From Flavobacteriales bacterium (GTDB taxonomy: Bacteria; Bacteroidota; Bacteroidia; Flavobacteriales_F; PHOS-HE28): a DNA stretch of 64,000 nucleotides. The translations under genes were made by a program, and so were the position numbers. The DNA lies in NCBI GenBank assembly GCA_019912395.1, contig JAIOIH010000042.1:1-64000 (forward strand). Reading direction: 5' to 3'. Positions 25,827-35,054 of this stretch are shown here, piece by piece. Positions within the stretch are counted from its first letter, which is position 1, and every line of letters begins with the position of its first letter. A model generated the notes under the pieces. It was not told the origin of the DNA and did no database searches. It saw only the letters and a list, made by a program, of their open reading frames with translations.

Positions 25827-26780
25827 ATGAAGGTCATCGACCACCTGCGCCAAAGCAAGCGCACCCTGTTCTCGTTCGAGGTGCTTCCCCCGTTGAAGGG
25901 CAAGGACATCCGTTCCATCTATGCCGGTATCGATCCGTTGATGGAGTTCAAGCCGAGCTTCGTGAACGTGACCTACCACCGCGAGGAGGTGATCTACAAG
26001 GAGCGCGGGCAGGGCCTGCTGCAAAAGATCCGCCTGCGGAAGCGCCCCGGCACGGTGGGCATTTGCGCCATGATCAAGGCCAAGTACGACGTGGATACCG
26101 TGCCTCACCTGATCTGTGGCGGCTTTAGTCGCGAGGATACCGAGGATGCCTTGATCGAGCTCAATTTCCTGGGCATCGATAACGTGCTCGCCCTGCGCGG
26201 CGACCCGATCAAGAGCGAGCCCCACTTCATCCCGGAACGGGACGGGCACATGTACGCCGAGCATCTGATCCACCAGATCGCCGGACTGAACCGGGGCAAA
26301 TACCTGTACGATGAAGAGCAGGAAGCAGCACCCACCAACCTCTGCATCGGTGCGGCGTGTTACCCCGAGAAACATGCCGAAGCCCTGAACTTGGCAACCG
26401 ATATCGCCTACCTGAAACGCAAGGTGGATGCCGGAGCCGACTATCTGGTGACGCAGATGTTCTTCGACAACACGCGGTATTTTGATTTTGTGGAACGCTG
26501 CCGGAAGGAAGGGATCACCGTTCCCATCATTCCCGGCCTCAAGCCATTGACCAATCTCCGGCACGTGTCCTTCATCCCGAAGACCTTCAAGATCGACCTG
26601 CCGGACGATTACGCCCTCGAGCTGGTGAAATGCACCACGGACGAGGCCGTGAAAGCATTGGGGATCGAGTGGACGGTGCAGCAGGCCAGGGAACTACAGG
26701 CGCGCAACGTGCCCAGCCTGCACTTTTATACCATGGGCCGGTCGGAGGCGGTGCGCGCCATTGCTTCCCAGTTGTACTAG
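25827..26780 (+). CDS. metF: Methylenetetrahydrofolate reductase
   Basis: A 317-aa cytosolic FAD-dependent TIM-barrel enzyme that reduces 5,10-methylene-THF to 5-methyl-THF for methionine synthesis. Typical features are LFSFEVLPPLKGKD near the N-terminus, with the catalytic Glu in FEVLPP; PSFVNVTYH; ALRGDPIKSEPHF; and AGADYLVTQMFFDNTRYFDFVERCR near residue 205. PIIPGLKPLT follows. Length is normal for the bacterial family. It follows a terminator-like hairpin, so it is probably transcribed on its own, although no clear promoter is visible in the 67-nt gap. Confidence 0.96.
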   Translation: MKVIDHLRQSKRTLFSFEVLPPLKGKDIRSIYAGIDPLMEFKPSFVNVTYHREEVIYKERGQGLLQKIRLRKRPGTVGICAMIKAKYDVDTVPHLICGGFSREDTEDALIELNFLGIDNVLALRGDPIKSEPHFIPERDGHMYAEHLIHQIAGLNRGKYLYDEEQEAAPTNLCIGAACYPEKHAEALNLATDIAYLKRKVDAGADYLVTQMFFDNTRYFDFVERCRKEGITVPIIPGLKPLTNLRHVSFIPKTFKIDLPDDYALELVKCTTDEAVKALGIEWTVQQARELQARNVPSLHFYTMGRSEAVRAIASQLY

Positions 26781-26838
26781 GCATGGGATCCCAGAACGGA
26801 TCGCCGCTTCAATGGGCCGGGAGATCCGCCGATCCGAA

Positions 26839-26880
26839 TTGCATTTCCACGCATTAGGTCAGCGCCACATTGTACCTTGC
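26839..26880 (+). promoter_or_regulatory. Bacteroidota-type promoter before the M1 peptidase
   Basis: TTG at 26839-26841 and TACCTTGC at 26873-26880 resemble the -33 TTG and -7 TAnnTTTG elements. The -7 element ends 5 nt before the ATG at 26886, so the leader would be very short. Spacing is longer than the usual range, so only the -7 element is reasonably supported. Confidence 0.4.
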
Positions 26881-26885
26881 GTCCC

Positions 26886-28802
26886 ATGCGCTCCCTCCCT
26901 TTTGCAGCCTTGATCCTGGCCACCCTCCCGGTCCTCTCCCAGACCGACTACGACCCCGAGATCATCCAACAGATCGCCCGCAATGAACAGCATCGCCCGC
27001 TGTTGGATGCTGCCCGAAGCAGTGGACCCGCCACGCGCGGCTTCGACATGAAATACCTGCGCTGCGCGTGGGAGCTGGACCCAGCAGTCCGTTACATCAG
27101 CGGCTCGGTCACCTCGTGGTTCACCGCCACTACGGACCTGGACGAACTGCTCTTCGACCTGAGCGACAGCCTGATGGTGGATGCCGTCACCCGGAACGGC
27201 AGTGCGCTCTCCTTTACCCACGGCACCAACGACCAACTGGTGATCACCTTGCCGACCACCGTCCCTGCCGGCCAACTGGATTCCGTAACGGTGACCTACC
27301 ACGGGGTGCCGCCGAATACCGGCTTTGGGAGCTTCGAGACCGATACCCATGCGGGCGTGCCCGCGTTGTGGACGTTGAGCGAACCCTACGGTGCGAAGGA
27401 TTGGTGGCCGTGCAAGCAAGACCTCAATGACAAGATCGACTCCCTCGATACGTATGTCACTTCGCCCGACAGCTACCGCGTTGCCGGCAATGGCCTGTTG
27501 ATGGCCCCCGACACCTTGGGCGATCACATTACGTGGCATTGGCGGCATCGCCACCCGATCGCCCATTACCTCATCGCCACGGCGGTGACCAACTACCAGG
27601 TGGATGAGCAATACGCCCAGTTGAGCACGGACAGCCTGCTGATGCTGAGCTATGCCTACCCGGAGGACTTCAATTTGGTCTCCGGTGCAGCGACCTACCT
27701 GCTGCCGCGGATCACATTCTTCGACCAGCTCTTCGGGCCCTACCCGTTCGCCAACGAGAAATACGGTCACGCGCAATTCGGCTGGGGCGGCGGCATGGAG
27801 CACCAGACCATGAGCTTCATGGGTTCATTCCATCCCGAGATCATGGCCCATGAGCTGGCCCACCAGTGGTTCGGCGACAAGGTGACCTGCGGCAGCTGGG
27901 CCGATATCTGGCTGAACGAAGGATTCGCCACCTACCTCAGCGGCTTGGCCTACGAACACTTCTCCCCCAACTCCTGGAACATCTGGAAGCGGGACAAGAT
28001 CCTCAGCGTCACCAGCCAACCGGATGGAAGTGTGTTCTGCCCGGACACGAACAACATCGGGCGGCTGTTCAGCAGCAGGCTCACCTACAACAAGGGAGCG
28101 ATGGTGATCCACATGCTCCGCTGGGTTTGTGGGGATAGCGCATTCTACCAAGGCGTCCGCAATTATTTGGAGGACCCCGACCTGGCCTACGGCTCGGCCA
28201 CCACCGCCGATCTGCAAGCTCATTTGGAAGCCACTTCAGGACTGGACCTCACCGGCTTTTTGGCGGATTGGTTCACGGGTGAAGGCTATCCCTCTTACAC
28301 CACCATCTGGTCGCAGGATGCTGCCGGGGTGGTCACCGTCTCGCTTTCCCAGGTCACCTCTCACCCATCGGTGGACTTCTTCGAACTGCCCGTGCCCTTG
28401 CGCTTCAGCGCTGGCGGCATGGACAGCACGGTAGTATTGGACAACACCAGCAACGACCAGCTCTTCTACTTCCACCTGCCTTTCGCCGTGGATACGGTGG
28501 CCTTCGACCCGGATCGCTGGCTGATCAGCGCCCAGAACTTCACCACCTCCGTGGCGGACCTCGGTGCTGATCGTTCCGCCTTGGTCCTCTTCCCCAACCC
28601 CGCCAAGGACCGGATCACGTGGAACGTGCCTGCTTCGTTCCCAATGCTGAGCGCACGCGTGCTCGATGCGCTGGGCCGGGTGGTGATGAGCGCGAACCCC
28701 AGAGCCGGCAGCCTGGACATCTCGGAGCTTTCCCACGGCAGCTACCTGCTGGAATTGCGAGGGCCTTCGGGGCCGCTGCGGGCGCGCTTCGTCAAGGAGT
28801 GA
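26886..28802 (+). CDS. Secreted M1-family aminopeptidase with T9SS type-A sorting domain
   Basis: A 638-aa zinc metallopeptidase with signal peptide MRSLPFAALILATLPVLSQ. The catalytic region shows WGGGMEHQTMSFMG and then HELAHQWFGDKVTCGSWADIWLNEGFAT, giving the HExxH-18-E zinc motif; the substrate-binding GGMEH is also present. The last roughly 75 residues, LVLFPNPAKDRITWNV through LELRGPSGPLRARFVKE, form a type-A T9SS C-terminal domain, so the protein is exported and probably attached at the surface. The track start at 26877 is TTG; ATG 26886 begins the signal peptide. Its 3' end overlaps ribE by 11 bp on the opposite strand. Confidence 0.95.
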   Translation: MRSLPFAALILATLPVLSQTDYDPEIIQQIARNEQHRPLLDAARSSGPATRGFDMKYLRCAWELDPAVRYISGSVTSWFTATTDLDELLFDLSDSLMVDAVTRNGSALSFTHGTNDQLVITLPTTVPAGQLDSVTVTYHGVPPNTGFGSFETDTHAGVPALWTLSEPYGAKDWWPCKQDLNDKIDSLDTYVTSPDSYRVAGNGLLMAPDTLGDHITWHWRHRHPIAHYLIATAVTNYQVDEQYAQLSTDSLLMLSYAYPEDFNLVSGAATYLLPRITFFDQLFGPYPFANEKYGHAQFGWGGGMEHQTMSFMGSFHPEIMAHELAHQWFGDKVTCGSWADIWLNEGFATYLSGLAYEHFSPNSWNIWKRDKILSVTSQPDGSVFCPDTNNIGRLFSSRLTYNKGAMVIHMLRWVCGDSAFYQGVRNYLEDPDLAYGSATTADLQAHLEATSGLDLTGFLADWFTGEGYPSYTTIWSQDAAGVVTVSLSQVTSHPSVDFFELPVPLRFSAGGMDSTVVLDNTSNDQLFYFHLPFAVDTVAFDPDRWLISAQNFTTSVADLGADRSALVLFPNPAKDRITWNVPASFPMLSARVLDALGRVVMSANPRAGSLDISELSHGSYLLELRGPSGPLRARFVKE

Positions 28803-29385
28803 TCAGCCCCGCCAACATGCGAGCAACGTACTTGCCGATCACATCGAACTCCACGTTCACCGGATCGCCGGGCATCAGCGATCGGAACGTGGTATGCGCG
28901 TAGGTGTAGGGGATCACTGCTACGCTGAAGGAAGATCCTTCGAGCGCCGCGATGGTGAGGCTCACGCCGTTCAGGCATACGGAACCCTTATCCACCAACA
29001 GCTCGCTTCTTTTTGGCAAGGCGAACGTGAACCACCAACTCCCGTCGCGCTCCTCCACTCCGGTACACGTCACCAGGGTGTCCACATGGCCTTGCACCAT
29101 GTGTCCATCGAGGCGGTCGCCGATGCGCAGGCTGCGCTCCAGGTTCACGCCATCCCCGGCCTTGAGCGCACCGAGATTGCTGCGTTGCCGGGTCTCTTCC
29201 ACGGCCGTTACGAGGAAGCGGTCATCCAGCACTTCCGTCACCGTGAGGCAGACGCCGTTGTGCGAAACGCTCTGGTCAACGCGCAGGTCCGGTGCCATGC
29301 GCGCTTTGATAACAAGATCGGTGTTGCTGCCAGCAGTGTTCACTTCCACCACCTCGCCCACTTCCTCCACGATACCGGTGAACAT
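28792..29385 (-). CDS. ribE: Riboflavin synthase, alpha subunit
   Basis: A 197-aa enzyme that dismutates two molecules of 6,7-dimethyl-8-ribityllumazine into riboflavin. It has the usual two lumazine-binding repeats: MFTGIVEEVGEVVEVN and SVSHNGVCLTVTEV in the first, HMVQGHVDTLVTC and SVCLNGVSLTIAAL in the second. The MFTGIVE start at 29385 is diagnostic, so the extra TTG codon in the track is dropped. The start codon shares one base with the stop of the upstream T9SS gene (TGATG), implying translational coupling to an unrelated surface protein. The 3' end overlaps the M1 peptidase gene convergently by 11 bp. Confidence 0.96.
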   Translation of the reverse strand: MFTGIVEEVGEVVEVNTAGSNTDLVIKARMAPDLRVDQSVSHNGVCLTVTEVLDDRFLVTAVEETRQRSNLGALKAGDGVNLERSLRIGDRLDGHMVQGHVDTLVTCTGVEERDGSWWFTFALPKRSELLVDKGSVCLNGVSLTIAALEGSSFSVAVIPYTYAHTTFRSLMPGDPVNVEFDVIGKYVARMLAGLITP

Positions 29386-32039
29386 CAATTCTGCTGCGCG
29401 TGGTTGCCTCCGAGGAGGTGAACATAGCCTTTCAGCACTTCCGGCACGGTGCCTTCCAGCCGCTTGAAGAAGACCTTGCAGACGTAGAAGTACACGCCGT
29501 CCGGCACGGGCTCGCCCTCATTGTTCAAGGTGCCGTTCCACTTGATCTCGGGATCCTGCGTGGTGAAGATCACCTGTCCCCAACGATTGAAGACCTGCAG
29601 GTCGATCTCCTTCACGCCCCGGTAGGGGAAGGGGATGAAAAAGTCGTTCACACGATCGCTGTTCGGCGAAAAGACGTTCGGCAAGGTGTATTCCGGACAA
29701 TTGTCACCGCACACCTGGTTGCTGAAGTCGCTCTCGTTGCCCACGGTATCGATCGCGGTGACCACGTAACAGCCGGCCACCGAACTGCCATCGGTATGGT
29801 TGAAGGTGGTATCCTCCGCGCCGGTGATGGTATGGATCAGCTCCATGTCGCCACCCAAGCTGTCGGTGAAGTAGATGTTGTAGCGCCAGGTATCATTCGC
29901 GCAGCTGTTGTTGGGGTTGTTCCACGTGAGCGTGTTCAACGGGATCTCGCAATCGTTCACGATGGTAAGCGTGGGTGGGCACGGCGGCGTGAGATCCACG
30001 GGTACTGTACAGGTCTCTTGGCTGAAGTTGATCAGCGGCGAAATGATGGCCGGATCATCATACGCGCCGTAGGCCTTCACGTAGTAGCAGTACTCCTCGC
30101 CGTTCACCAGGCCGGTATCAACATATTCCGGCGTGGTGGTGCTTCCGATAAAGGTGAACACCCCGCCGATCTGCCGGTACACATCGAATTGCGTGTTGAT
30201 CCATGGCGTTGCATGCGTGATGTGCAGGGTGACCTGCTCGTCGTTGGGTTCGGGTACAAGGAACAGGCTGGACGCCGTATTGCTCGGTCCGACCAGCGTA
30301 TTGCCATTGTCGCCGTACAGATCCACGCGGTAGGCATGTCCGGTGGTACGGGTATCCAGTCCTTGATCCAAAAAGGTCGTGTCGGGATGGGCGAGGTACG
30401 GCGATGTGGAACTTGTATGGATCAACTGGTTGGCTGTGGAAAGGCCATCGCCACGGTAGAGCTTGAAGAGATACGGGCCGGGGAATTGCGCAGTGTCCAG
30501 ATCGAAGGCATTGCTCCAGCGTATGGTATCCTCCCCGGCGCTGTTGTCCGTTATGCCCACGCTCACGTGCGTCATGATGGGTACATCGCGCTGCAGCAGG
30601 TTGCAGAATTCCTCGCTGGCGTAGCTCTGGGCGCCATCCGCGAAGGTGGCCACCACCATGTAGCAATAGGTGATCCCGAAGGCCAGACCGGCATCGGTAT
30701 AGGACGTACTGTTCACTCCGGTTGTGCTCCCGATGTATTGGTAGCCCGTGTAGGCCGGAACGCCCGTCTCACAAGGCCCGTGTACAAAGCCGAAGGAACC
30801 CTGCCTGCGATAGATGCGATAGCCGTTGGCATTGGAGCATACGCTCGCGTCCCACGCCAGTTGCATCACACCACCGTCCGGCGTTGCCGTTGGGTTCTGC
30901 GGGGCCGGTGCCACCACGGTGATGAACATCGTTTCGTAATCCTGCAACTGCACCACGTTGTAATTGTCGCGTGCAGTGAAGACCACTTGGTAGGGCTGTT
31001 GCCTGACGTGGGAGCAGTTGGTATTCCACCCGAAGGTGCCAAAAACGATGTTCTGGGAAGGGGAGGAATTGAAGATCGCCGGAGAACTGGTTACTTGGAA
31101 CGGCCCTCCAAGGGCATCCAGCGTGATGGTCTGTCCGGCATCGGGGTCCGTGGCCTGCACGCTGAAGGTGAGCAAGGTGCCCGCCTCCACGCAGGTGTCG
31201 TTCACCTCCGCGATCACGGGCGGTCTGTTGTTGCATGGCCCCACGATCACCTGCATGTCGCGCTCCACCCAGCCGATGCTGACCCAATGCCCGTTGATCA
31301 GGCGCCATTCGCGCACGATGAAAGCGATGTTGTAGATCCCGGATTGTTGCGGGGCATCCCAAGTAATGGTGCCGGTAACGGGATCGATGGAATACTGGTT
31401 GTTCGCTCCGGGCATCACCTGGTTCGGGAACTGGTACCCGGGGATCGGATCGCCAAAGCCATCCCCGTTCAGGTCGCCCCCCAAGCAGACCACCGTTTCG
31501 AATGAAAGGCTGTCCCCATCGGTATCGTAGGCGCCCGGGTTATGCACCCATAGTTGGCCAAGGCAGGCGTTCTGGATGGGCGGATTGAGGAAACGGGGGC
31601 TGCAATTGTTGCCCGCCACGCTGATCACCAGCTGGGTCTGCACGCACATCGGCACGTTCACCGAGCCGGGAATGTTCACCACATCGGCCACGCGGTTGGG
31701 GTCGATGTACTGCAGGAGATAAACGCCCGGACCGGGATAGACGTGCTGGTGGATGTAGAGGTTCCGCTGGGTGCTGATCCCCGCCACAACTACCGGTGTT
31801 GCTGAATCCCTTTGTATGGTGTCCAACGGTGTTCCATCGCCCCAATCCAAGATGAACTCCGGCCGGTCCGCTTGGGAGTTGGGGTTGGTGTAGGTGATGA
31901 TGGTGACCTCGTAAGTCAAGCCGCTGTCACTGCCCACATGGCACACCAGAATTTCACCCGCTTCATTGTGGGTGGCACGTGCCGTAAAGGCAAGGGCCAG
32001 CAGGACGCATGCCACAAGAGCGCGGAGAAAGCCGTTCAT
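29385..32039 (-). CDS. T9SS cargo with fibronectin-like modules and gliding C-terminal domain
   Basis: An 884-aa secreted protein. The signal peptide is MNGFLRALVACVLLALAFTARA. Early on are ATHNEAGEILVCHVG and a PKD-like DWGDGTPLDTIQ segment; this opening is common in large Bacteroidota surface proteins. The middle has several fibronectin type III-like modules (SNANGYRIYRRQGSFGF; FGITYCYMVVATFADGAQ; GLVNGEEYCYYVKAYG). The end, YTLPNVFSPNSDRVNDFFIPFP through GYVHLLGG, is a type-B T9SS / gliding-motility C-terminal domain. The 1529-codon track frame continues antisense through the aminopeptidase gene; the signal peptide places the real start at 32039. It precedes ribE with a TGATG overlap. Confidence 0.93.
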   Translation of the reverse strand: MNGFLRALVACVLLALAFTARATHNEAGEILVCHVGSDSGLTYEVTIITYTNPNSQADRPEFILDWGDGTPLDTIQRDSATPVVVAGISTQRNLYIHQHVYPGPGVYLLQYIDPNRVADVVNIPGSVNVPMCVQTQLVISVAGNNCSPRFLNPPIQNACLGQLWVHNPGAYDTDGDSLSFETVVCLGGDLNGDGFGDPIPGYQFPNQVMPGANNQYSIDPVTGTITWDAPQQSGIYNIAFIVREWRLINGHWVSIGWVERDMQVIVGPCNNRPPVIAEVNDTCVEAGTLLTFSVQATDPDAGQTITLDALGGPFQVTSSPAIFNSSPSQNIVFGTFGWNTNCSHVRQQPYQVVFTARDNYNVVQLQDYETMFITVVAPAPQNPTATPDGGVMQLAWDASVCSNANGYRIYRRQGSFGFVHGPCETGVPAYTGYQYIGSTTGVNSTSYTDAGLAFGITYCYMVVATFADGAQSYASEEFCNLLQRDVPIMTHVSVGITDNSAGEDTIRWSNAFDLDTAQFPGPYLFKLYRGDGLSTANQLIHTSSTSPYLAHPDTTFLDQGLDTRTTGHAYRVDLYGDNGNTLVGPSNTASSLFLVPEPNDEQVTLHITHATPWINTQFDVYRQIGGVFTFIGSTTTPEYVDTGLVNGEEYCYYVKAYGAYDDPAIISPLINFSQETCTVPVDLTPPCPPTLTIVNDCEIPLNTLTWNNPNNSCANDTWRYNIYFTDSLGGDMELIHTITGAEDTTFNHTDGSSVAGCYVVTAIDTVGNESDFSNQVCGDNCPEYTLPNVFSPNSDRVNDFFIPFPYRGVKEIDLQVFNRWGQVIFTTQDPEIKWNGTLNNEGEPVPDGVYFYVCKVFFKRLEGTVPEVLKGYVHLLGGNHAQQN

Positions 32040-32243
32040 AGTTGCTACAAAGTACGTGAATTTCGGGGCTTGTAGTTGTGGCATTGGATACCGTTGCATG
32101 ATCGAGAGGTACCGTTGGCCGGTGCGTTCCGCTGGAATTGCGGGCTCCGCCCATCGCGATATGATCAAGGGACGGGCAGGTGCGCCACTTGGGGAAGTTA
32201 TCTTCGGCCTCTCTTTTGCCCACCACATAACCCGTTCAAGGCC

Positions 32244-33677
32244 ATGCTTCAGATCACCAAGACCACTCGTGTTTCCGGTGCCAAGGATCTCTTGGTGATC
32301 CTGACCGACAACGCCCAATTGCGGGGCATCGGCCTGGAGCGCAACGACCACCAATACCTTCTGGAACAGTTGAAGGACGAGCCGCTGATGGCCACCTGCG
32401 ACATCAGTGGCCGCCTGGTGATGGTACACCAAGTGCGCAAGGGGAGCACCTCCCAGCAATTGGAGCGCGCCCGACAGGCCGGCAACGCCATGGCCCTGAA
32501 GCTGATCGCGACCAAGCGGGAAGAGGCACAGGCAGTGAGCTTGCAGGGTGATCCCGCGCTCACCTTGGCCTTGCTTGAAGGCGCCACCTTGGGCGCATAT
32601 ACCTTCAACCGCCACAAAACGGGCGACCAGCCACGCACCTTGAAAAAGCTGGGGCTGATCGCTACGGAAGTGAAGGCCCCGGCCCTGCAGGAATTGCTGG
32701 ACGTATGCGAGGCCAACCTCACCGCCCGCGACCTGGTGAACGAACCCGTTTCGCACCTCAGCGCCGTGCAGCTTGGCCAAGCAGCGCAGAAGCTCGGGAA
32801 AAGTGCCGGCTTCACCACTAAGGTGATGAACAAGAAGCAGATAGAAGCTGAAAAGATGGGCGGCCTGCTCGCGGTGAACCAAGGCAGCATCGATCCGCCA
32901 GTGTTCATCGTAATGGAATGGAAGCCGAAAGGCGCGGTGAACAAGAAGCCGGTGGTGCTGGTGGGCAAAGGCGTGGTGTATGACACCGGTGGCCTCAGCC
33001 TGAAGCCCACGCCCAACAGCATGGACGCGATGAAATGCGACATGGCAGGCGCCGCCGCGGTGATCGGAGCGATCACCGCCGTGGCCAAGCGCAAGCTCCC
33101 CGTGCATGTGGTGGCCTTGGTGCCATCCACGGATAACCGCCCCGGTGGAAGGGCCTTCGCCCCCGGCGATGTACTGAAGATGCACAGCGGCCTCACCGTG
33201 GAAAACCTCAACTCCGACGCGGAAGGTCGCTTGATCCTGGCCGATGCGCTCAGCTACGGCGAACGCTACGATGCCGAGACCATCTTCACCATTGCCACCC
33301 TCACCGGGGCTGCATCCCGGGCCATCGGCACCTACGGCACCGTGACCATGGGCACCGCCACGGAACAGCAGTTCGCCCTGCTTCACGAGGCTGCCGACTC
33401 CACATATGAGCGCGTGGCCCGCATGCCTTTCTGGGATGAATACGGGGAGGAGATCAAGAGCGATATCGCCGATATGAAGAACATCGGCGGTCCGCTGGCA
33501 GGCCAGATCACCGCCGGGAAGTTCCTGGCGCGCTATACCACCAAACCCTTCATCCACCTCGACATCGCGGGTCCCTCTTTCCTGGACAAACGCGACCATT
33601 ACCGCACCAAGGGCGGCTCCGGAGTAGGGGTGCGCCTGTTGTTCGAATTCATCAAGCGCCGGGCATCGGCCAAGTGA
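32244..33677 (+). CDS. Leucyl aminopeptidase (M17)
   Basis: A 477-aa cytosolic dinuclear-metal aminopeptidase that removes N-terminal residues from peptides. The C-terminal catalytic domain shows VLVGKGVVYDTGGLSLKP near residue 240, MKCDMAGAAAVIGA, and the signature NLNSDAEGRLILADAL near residue 325, which carries metal ligands; the usual Asn-Thr-Asp reads Asn-Ser-Asp here. The N-terminal domain (residues 1-150) is the less conserved macro-like domain. The track frame starts at 32076, but ATG 32244 (MLQITKTTRVSG) is the natural start. It lies 10 nt before pdxA, so the two are probably co-transcribed. Confidence 0.94.
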   Translation: MLQITKTTRVSGAKDLLVILTDNAQLRGIGLERNDHQYLLEQLKDEPLMATCDISGRLVMVHQVRKGSTSQQLERARQAGNAMALKLIATKREEAQAVSLQGDPALTLALLEGATLGAYTFNRHKTGDQPRTLKKLGLIATEVKAPALQELLDVCEANLTARDLVNEPVSHLSAVQLGQAAQKLGKSAGFTTKVMNKKQIEAEKMGGLLAVNQGSIDPPVFIVMEWKPKGAVNKKPVVLVGKGVVYDTGGLSLKPTPNSMDAMKCDMAGAAAVIGAITAVAKRKLPVHVVALVPSTDNRPGGRAFAPGDVLKMHSGLTVENLNSDAEGRLILADALSYGERYDAETIFTIATLTGAASRAIGTYGTVTMGTATEQQFALLHEAADSTYERVARMPFWDEYGEEIKSDIADMKNIGGPLAGQITAGKFLARYTTKPFIHLDIAGPSFLDKRDHYRTKGGSGVGVRLLFEFIKRRASAK

Positions 33678-33687
33678 CCACCTGACC

Positions 33688-34758
33688 ATGACCGAAGGAC
33701 CAGTGCGTGTGGGCATCAGTTGCGGAGACCTCAACGGTATCGGCCTTGAGGTGATCTTGAAAACCTTCGAGGACTCGCGGTTGTTGCAGGAGATCACCCC
33801 GGTGCTGTACTGCGGCGCCAAGGCTGTCAGCGTCCATCGCAAGTACATGGGCGGTGGTGAGCAAATGCAGGTGAACGGCATCGCGAACGCGCAGGATGCC
33901 ATACCGAAAAAATTGAACGTGGTGCATGTCTGGGAGGATGAAGCACCCATTGAGCCCGGCGTACCCTCGGGCACAGCGGCCAGCTATGCCATCCAGAGCC
34001 TGGAAGCCGCAGCCCAGGACCTGAGCGCCGGCAAGGTGGACGTGCTGGTGACCGCCCCCATCGACAAGCACAGCATGGAGCAGGCGGGCTTCGCTTTTCC
34101 CGGCCACACGGAATTCCTGGCCCACATGGCCGGCGGGGATGCCGAGGTGCTGATGCTCCTGGTGAGCGAGAACTTGCGCGTGGGCACCGTTACGGGGCAC
34201 ATCCCCCTGAAGGACGTGGCCAATGCCGTCACCACGGAACGGATCCTGATAAAGGCCCGCCTGATGCACCAAAGCCTGGAACGTGATTTTGGGATCAACG
34301 GCCCCAAGATCGCCATCCTGGGCCTCAACCCGCACGCCGGGGACAGCGGCACCCTTGGCAGCGAGGACAAGGAGCGCATCCTGCCCGCAGTGCGCAAGCT
34401 CAACGAGGAGGGTATCCTCGCCATGGGTCCATTTCCCGCTGACGGCTTCTTCGGAAGCGGCAGCTACACCCACTTCGATGGCGTGCTGGCCATGTACCAC
34501 GACCAGGGCCTCGCCCCGTTCAAGGCGCTCAGCTTCGGCCATGGGGTGAACTACACCGCCGGCCTGCCCATCGTACGCACCAGCCCCGACCACGGCACGG
34601 GCCTCGATATTGCGGGAAAGGGCGTCGCCGATGAGGGTTCGTTCCGCCATGCGGTATGGCTGGCCTGCGATATCCTGCGGAGTCGGGAAGCCTACAAGGC
34701 CATGACGGCCAACCCGTTGCAGCCACAGAAGCGGGAGAAGGAAAGGAAGCAGCGCTAG
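33688..34758 (+). CDS. pdxA: 4-hydroxythreonine-4-phosphate dehydrogenase
   Basis: A 356-aa enzyme of DXP-dependent pyridoxal phosphate synthesis that oxidises 4-phosphohydroxy-L-threonine with NAD. Family features are VGISCGDLNGIGLEVILKT, TAPIDKHSMEQAGFAFPGHTEFLA, LGLNPHAGDSGTLGSED, and the metal/active-site block MYHDQGLAPFKALSFGHGVNYTAGLPIVRTSPDHGTGLDIAGKG. All expected His and Asp ligands are present. Length is slightly above the E. coli enzyme. It is the second gene after the aminopeptidase, followed by a 296-nt gap. Confidence 0.96.
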   Translation: MTEGPVRVGISCGDLNGIGLEVILKTFEDSRLLQEITPVLYCGAKAVSVHRKYMGGGEQMQVNGIANAQDAIPKKLNVVHVWEDEAPIEPGVPSGTAASYAIQSLEAAAQDLSAGKVDVLVTAPIDKHSMEQAGFAFPGHTEFLAHMAGGDAEVLMLLVSENLRVGTVTGHIPLKDVANAVTTERILIKARLMHQSLERDFGINGPKIAILGLNPHAGDSGTLGSEDKERILPAVRKLNEEGILAMGPFPADGFFGSGSYTHFDGVLAMYHDQGLAPFKALSFGHGVNYTAGLPIVRTSPDHGTGLDIAGKGVADEGSFRHAVWLACDILRSREAYKAMTANPLQPQKREKERKQR

Positions 34759-34989
34759 GCTGACGGAAGCCTGAAGGCCGGACGTTCCCCGCATCACGGG
34801 TATCCGTGGTCGCGCGTCTTCGAACAGCCCCACTATGGGAGGCACCCCCGCTACGTTCCGTGTGGGCTTCCGCTCGTTCGCGCCGATGCTCGCACACCGG
34901 GTTCGGCCGCATCGTGCCCGGGGTAGCGGGGCATCGGCCGTGGCACCCCATGAATGGGCCGGGCCAAATTGCGTCTTTCGAATTGGTGG

Positions 34990-35024
34990 TTTGATCGCAC
35001 ATACCCCGGATCTCCGTACATTTG
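34990..35024 (+). promoter_or_regulatory. Promoter of the DUF177-rpmF-plsX-fabH cluster
   Basis: TTTG at 34990-34993 and TACATTTG at 35017-35024, 23 nt apart, fit the Bacteroidota -33/-7 consensus with a perfect TAnnTTTG. The start codon of the first gene is 30 nt downstream. The rest of the 296-nt gap after pdxA (34759-34989) shows no gene that I can support, only GC-rich sequence. Confidence 0.75.
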
Positions 35025-35026
35025 CC

Positions 35027-35047
35027 GGTCCTTTCCGGAAAAGGACC
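35027..35047 (+). promoter_or_regulatory. Leader hairpin / possible operator before the fatty-acid cluster
   Basis: ggtccttt (35027-35034) and aaaggacc (35040-35047) form a perfect 8-bp inverted repeat with a 5-nt loop, placed 2 nt after the -7 element and 7 nt before the ATG. It could be a repressor operator or an mRNA hairpin hiding the start region. FapR operators of Gram-positive plsX operons sit in a comparable place (family knowledge), but the sequence here is different. Confidence 0.5.
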
Positions 35048-35054
35048 CTTCCCG

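Noticed and set aside
29400-31505. 701-codon plus-strand ORF
   Set aside because: Antisense to a T9SS protein with clear domains; the translation is His/Val/Gly-rich shadow sequence without a family.
29385-33974. 1529-codon minus-strand ORF as one protein
   Set aside because: The part beyond 32039 is antisense to the M17 aminopeptidase and has no domain; a signal peptide marks the real start at 32039.
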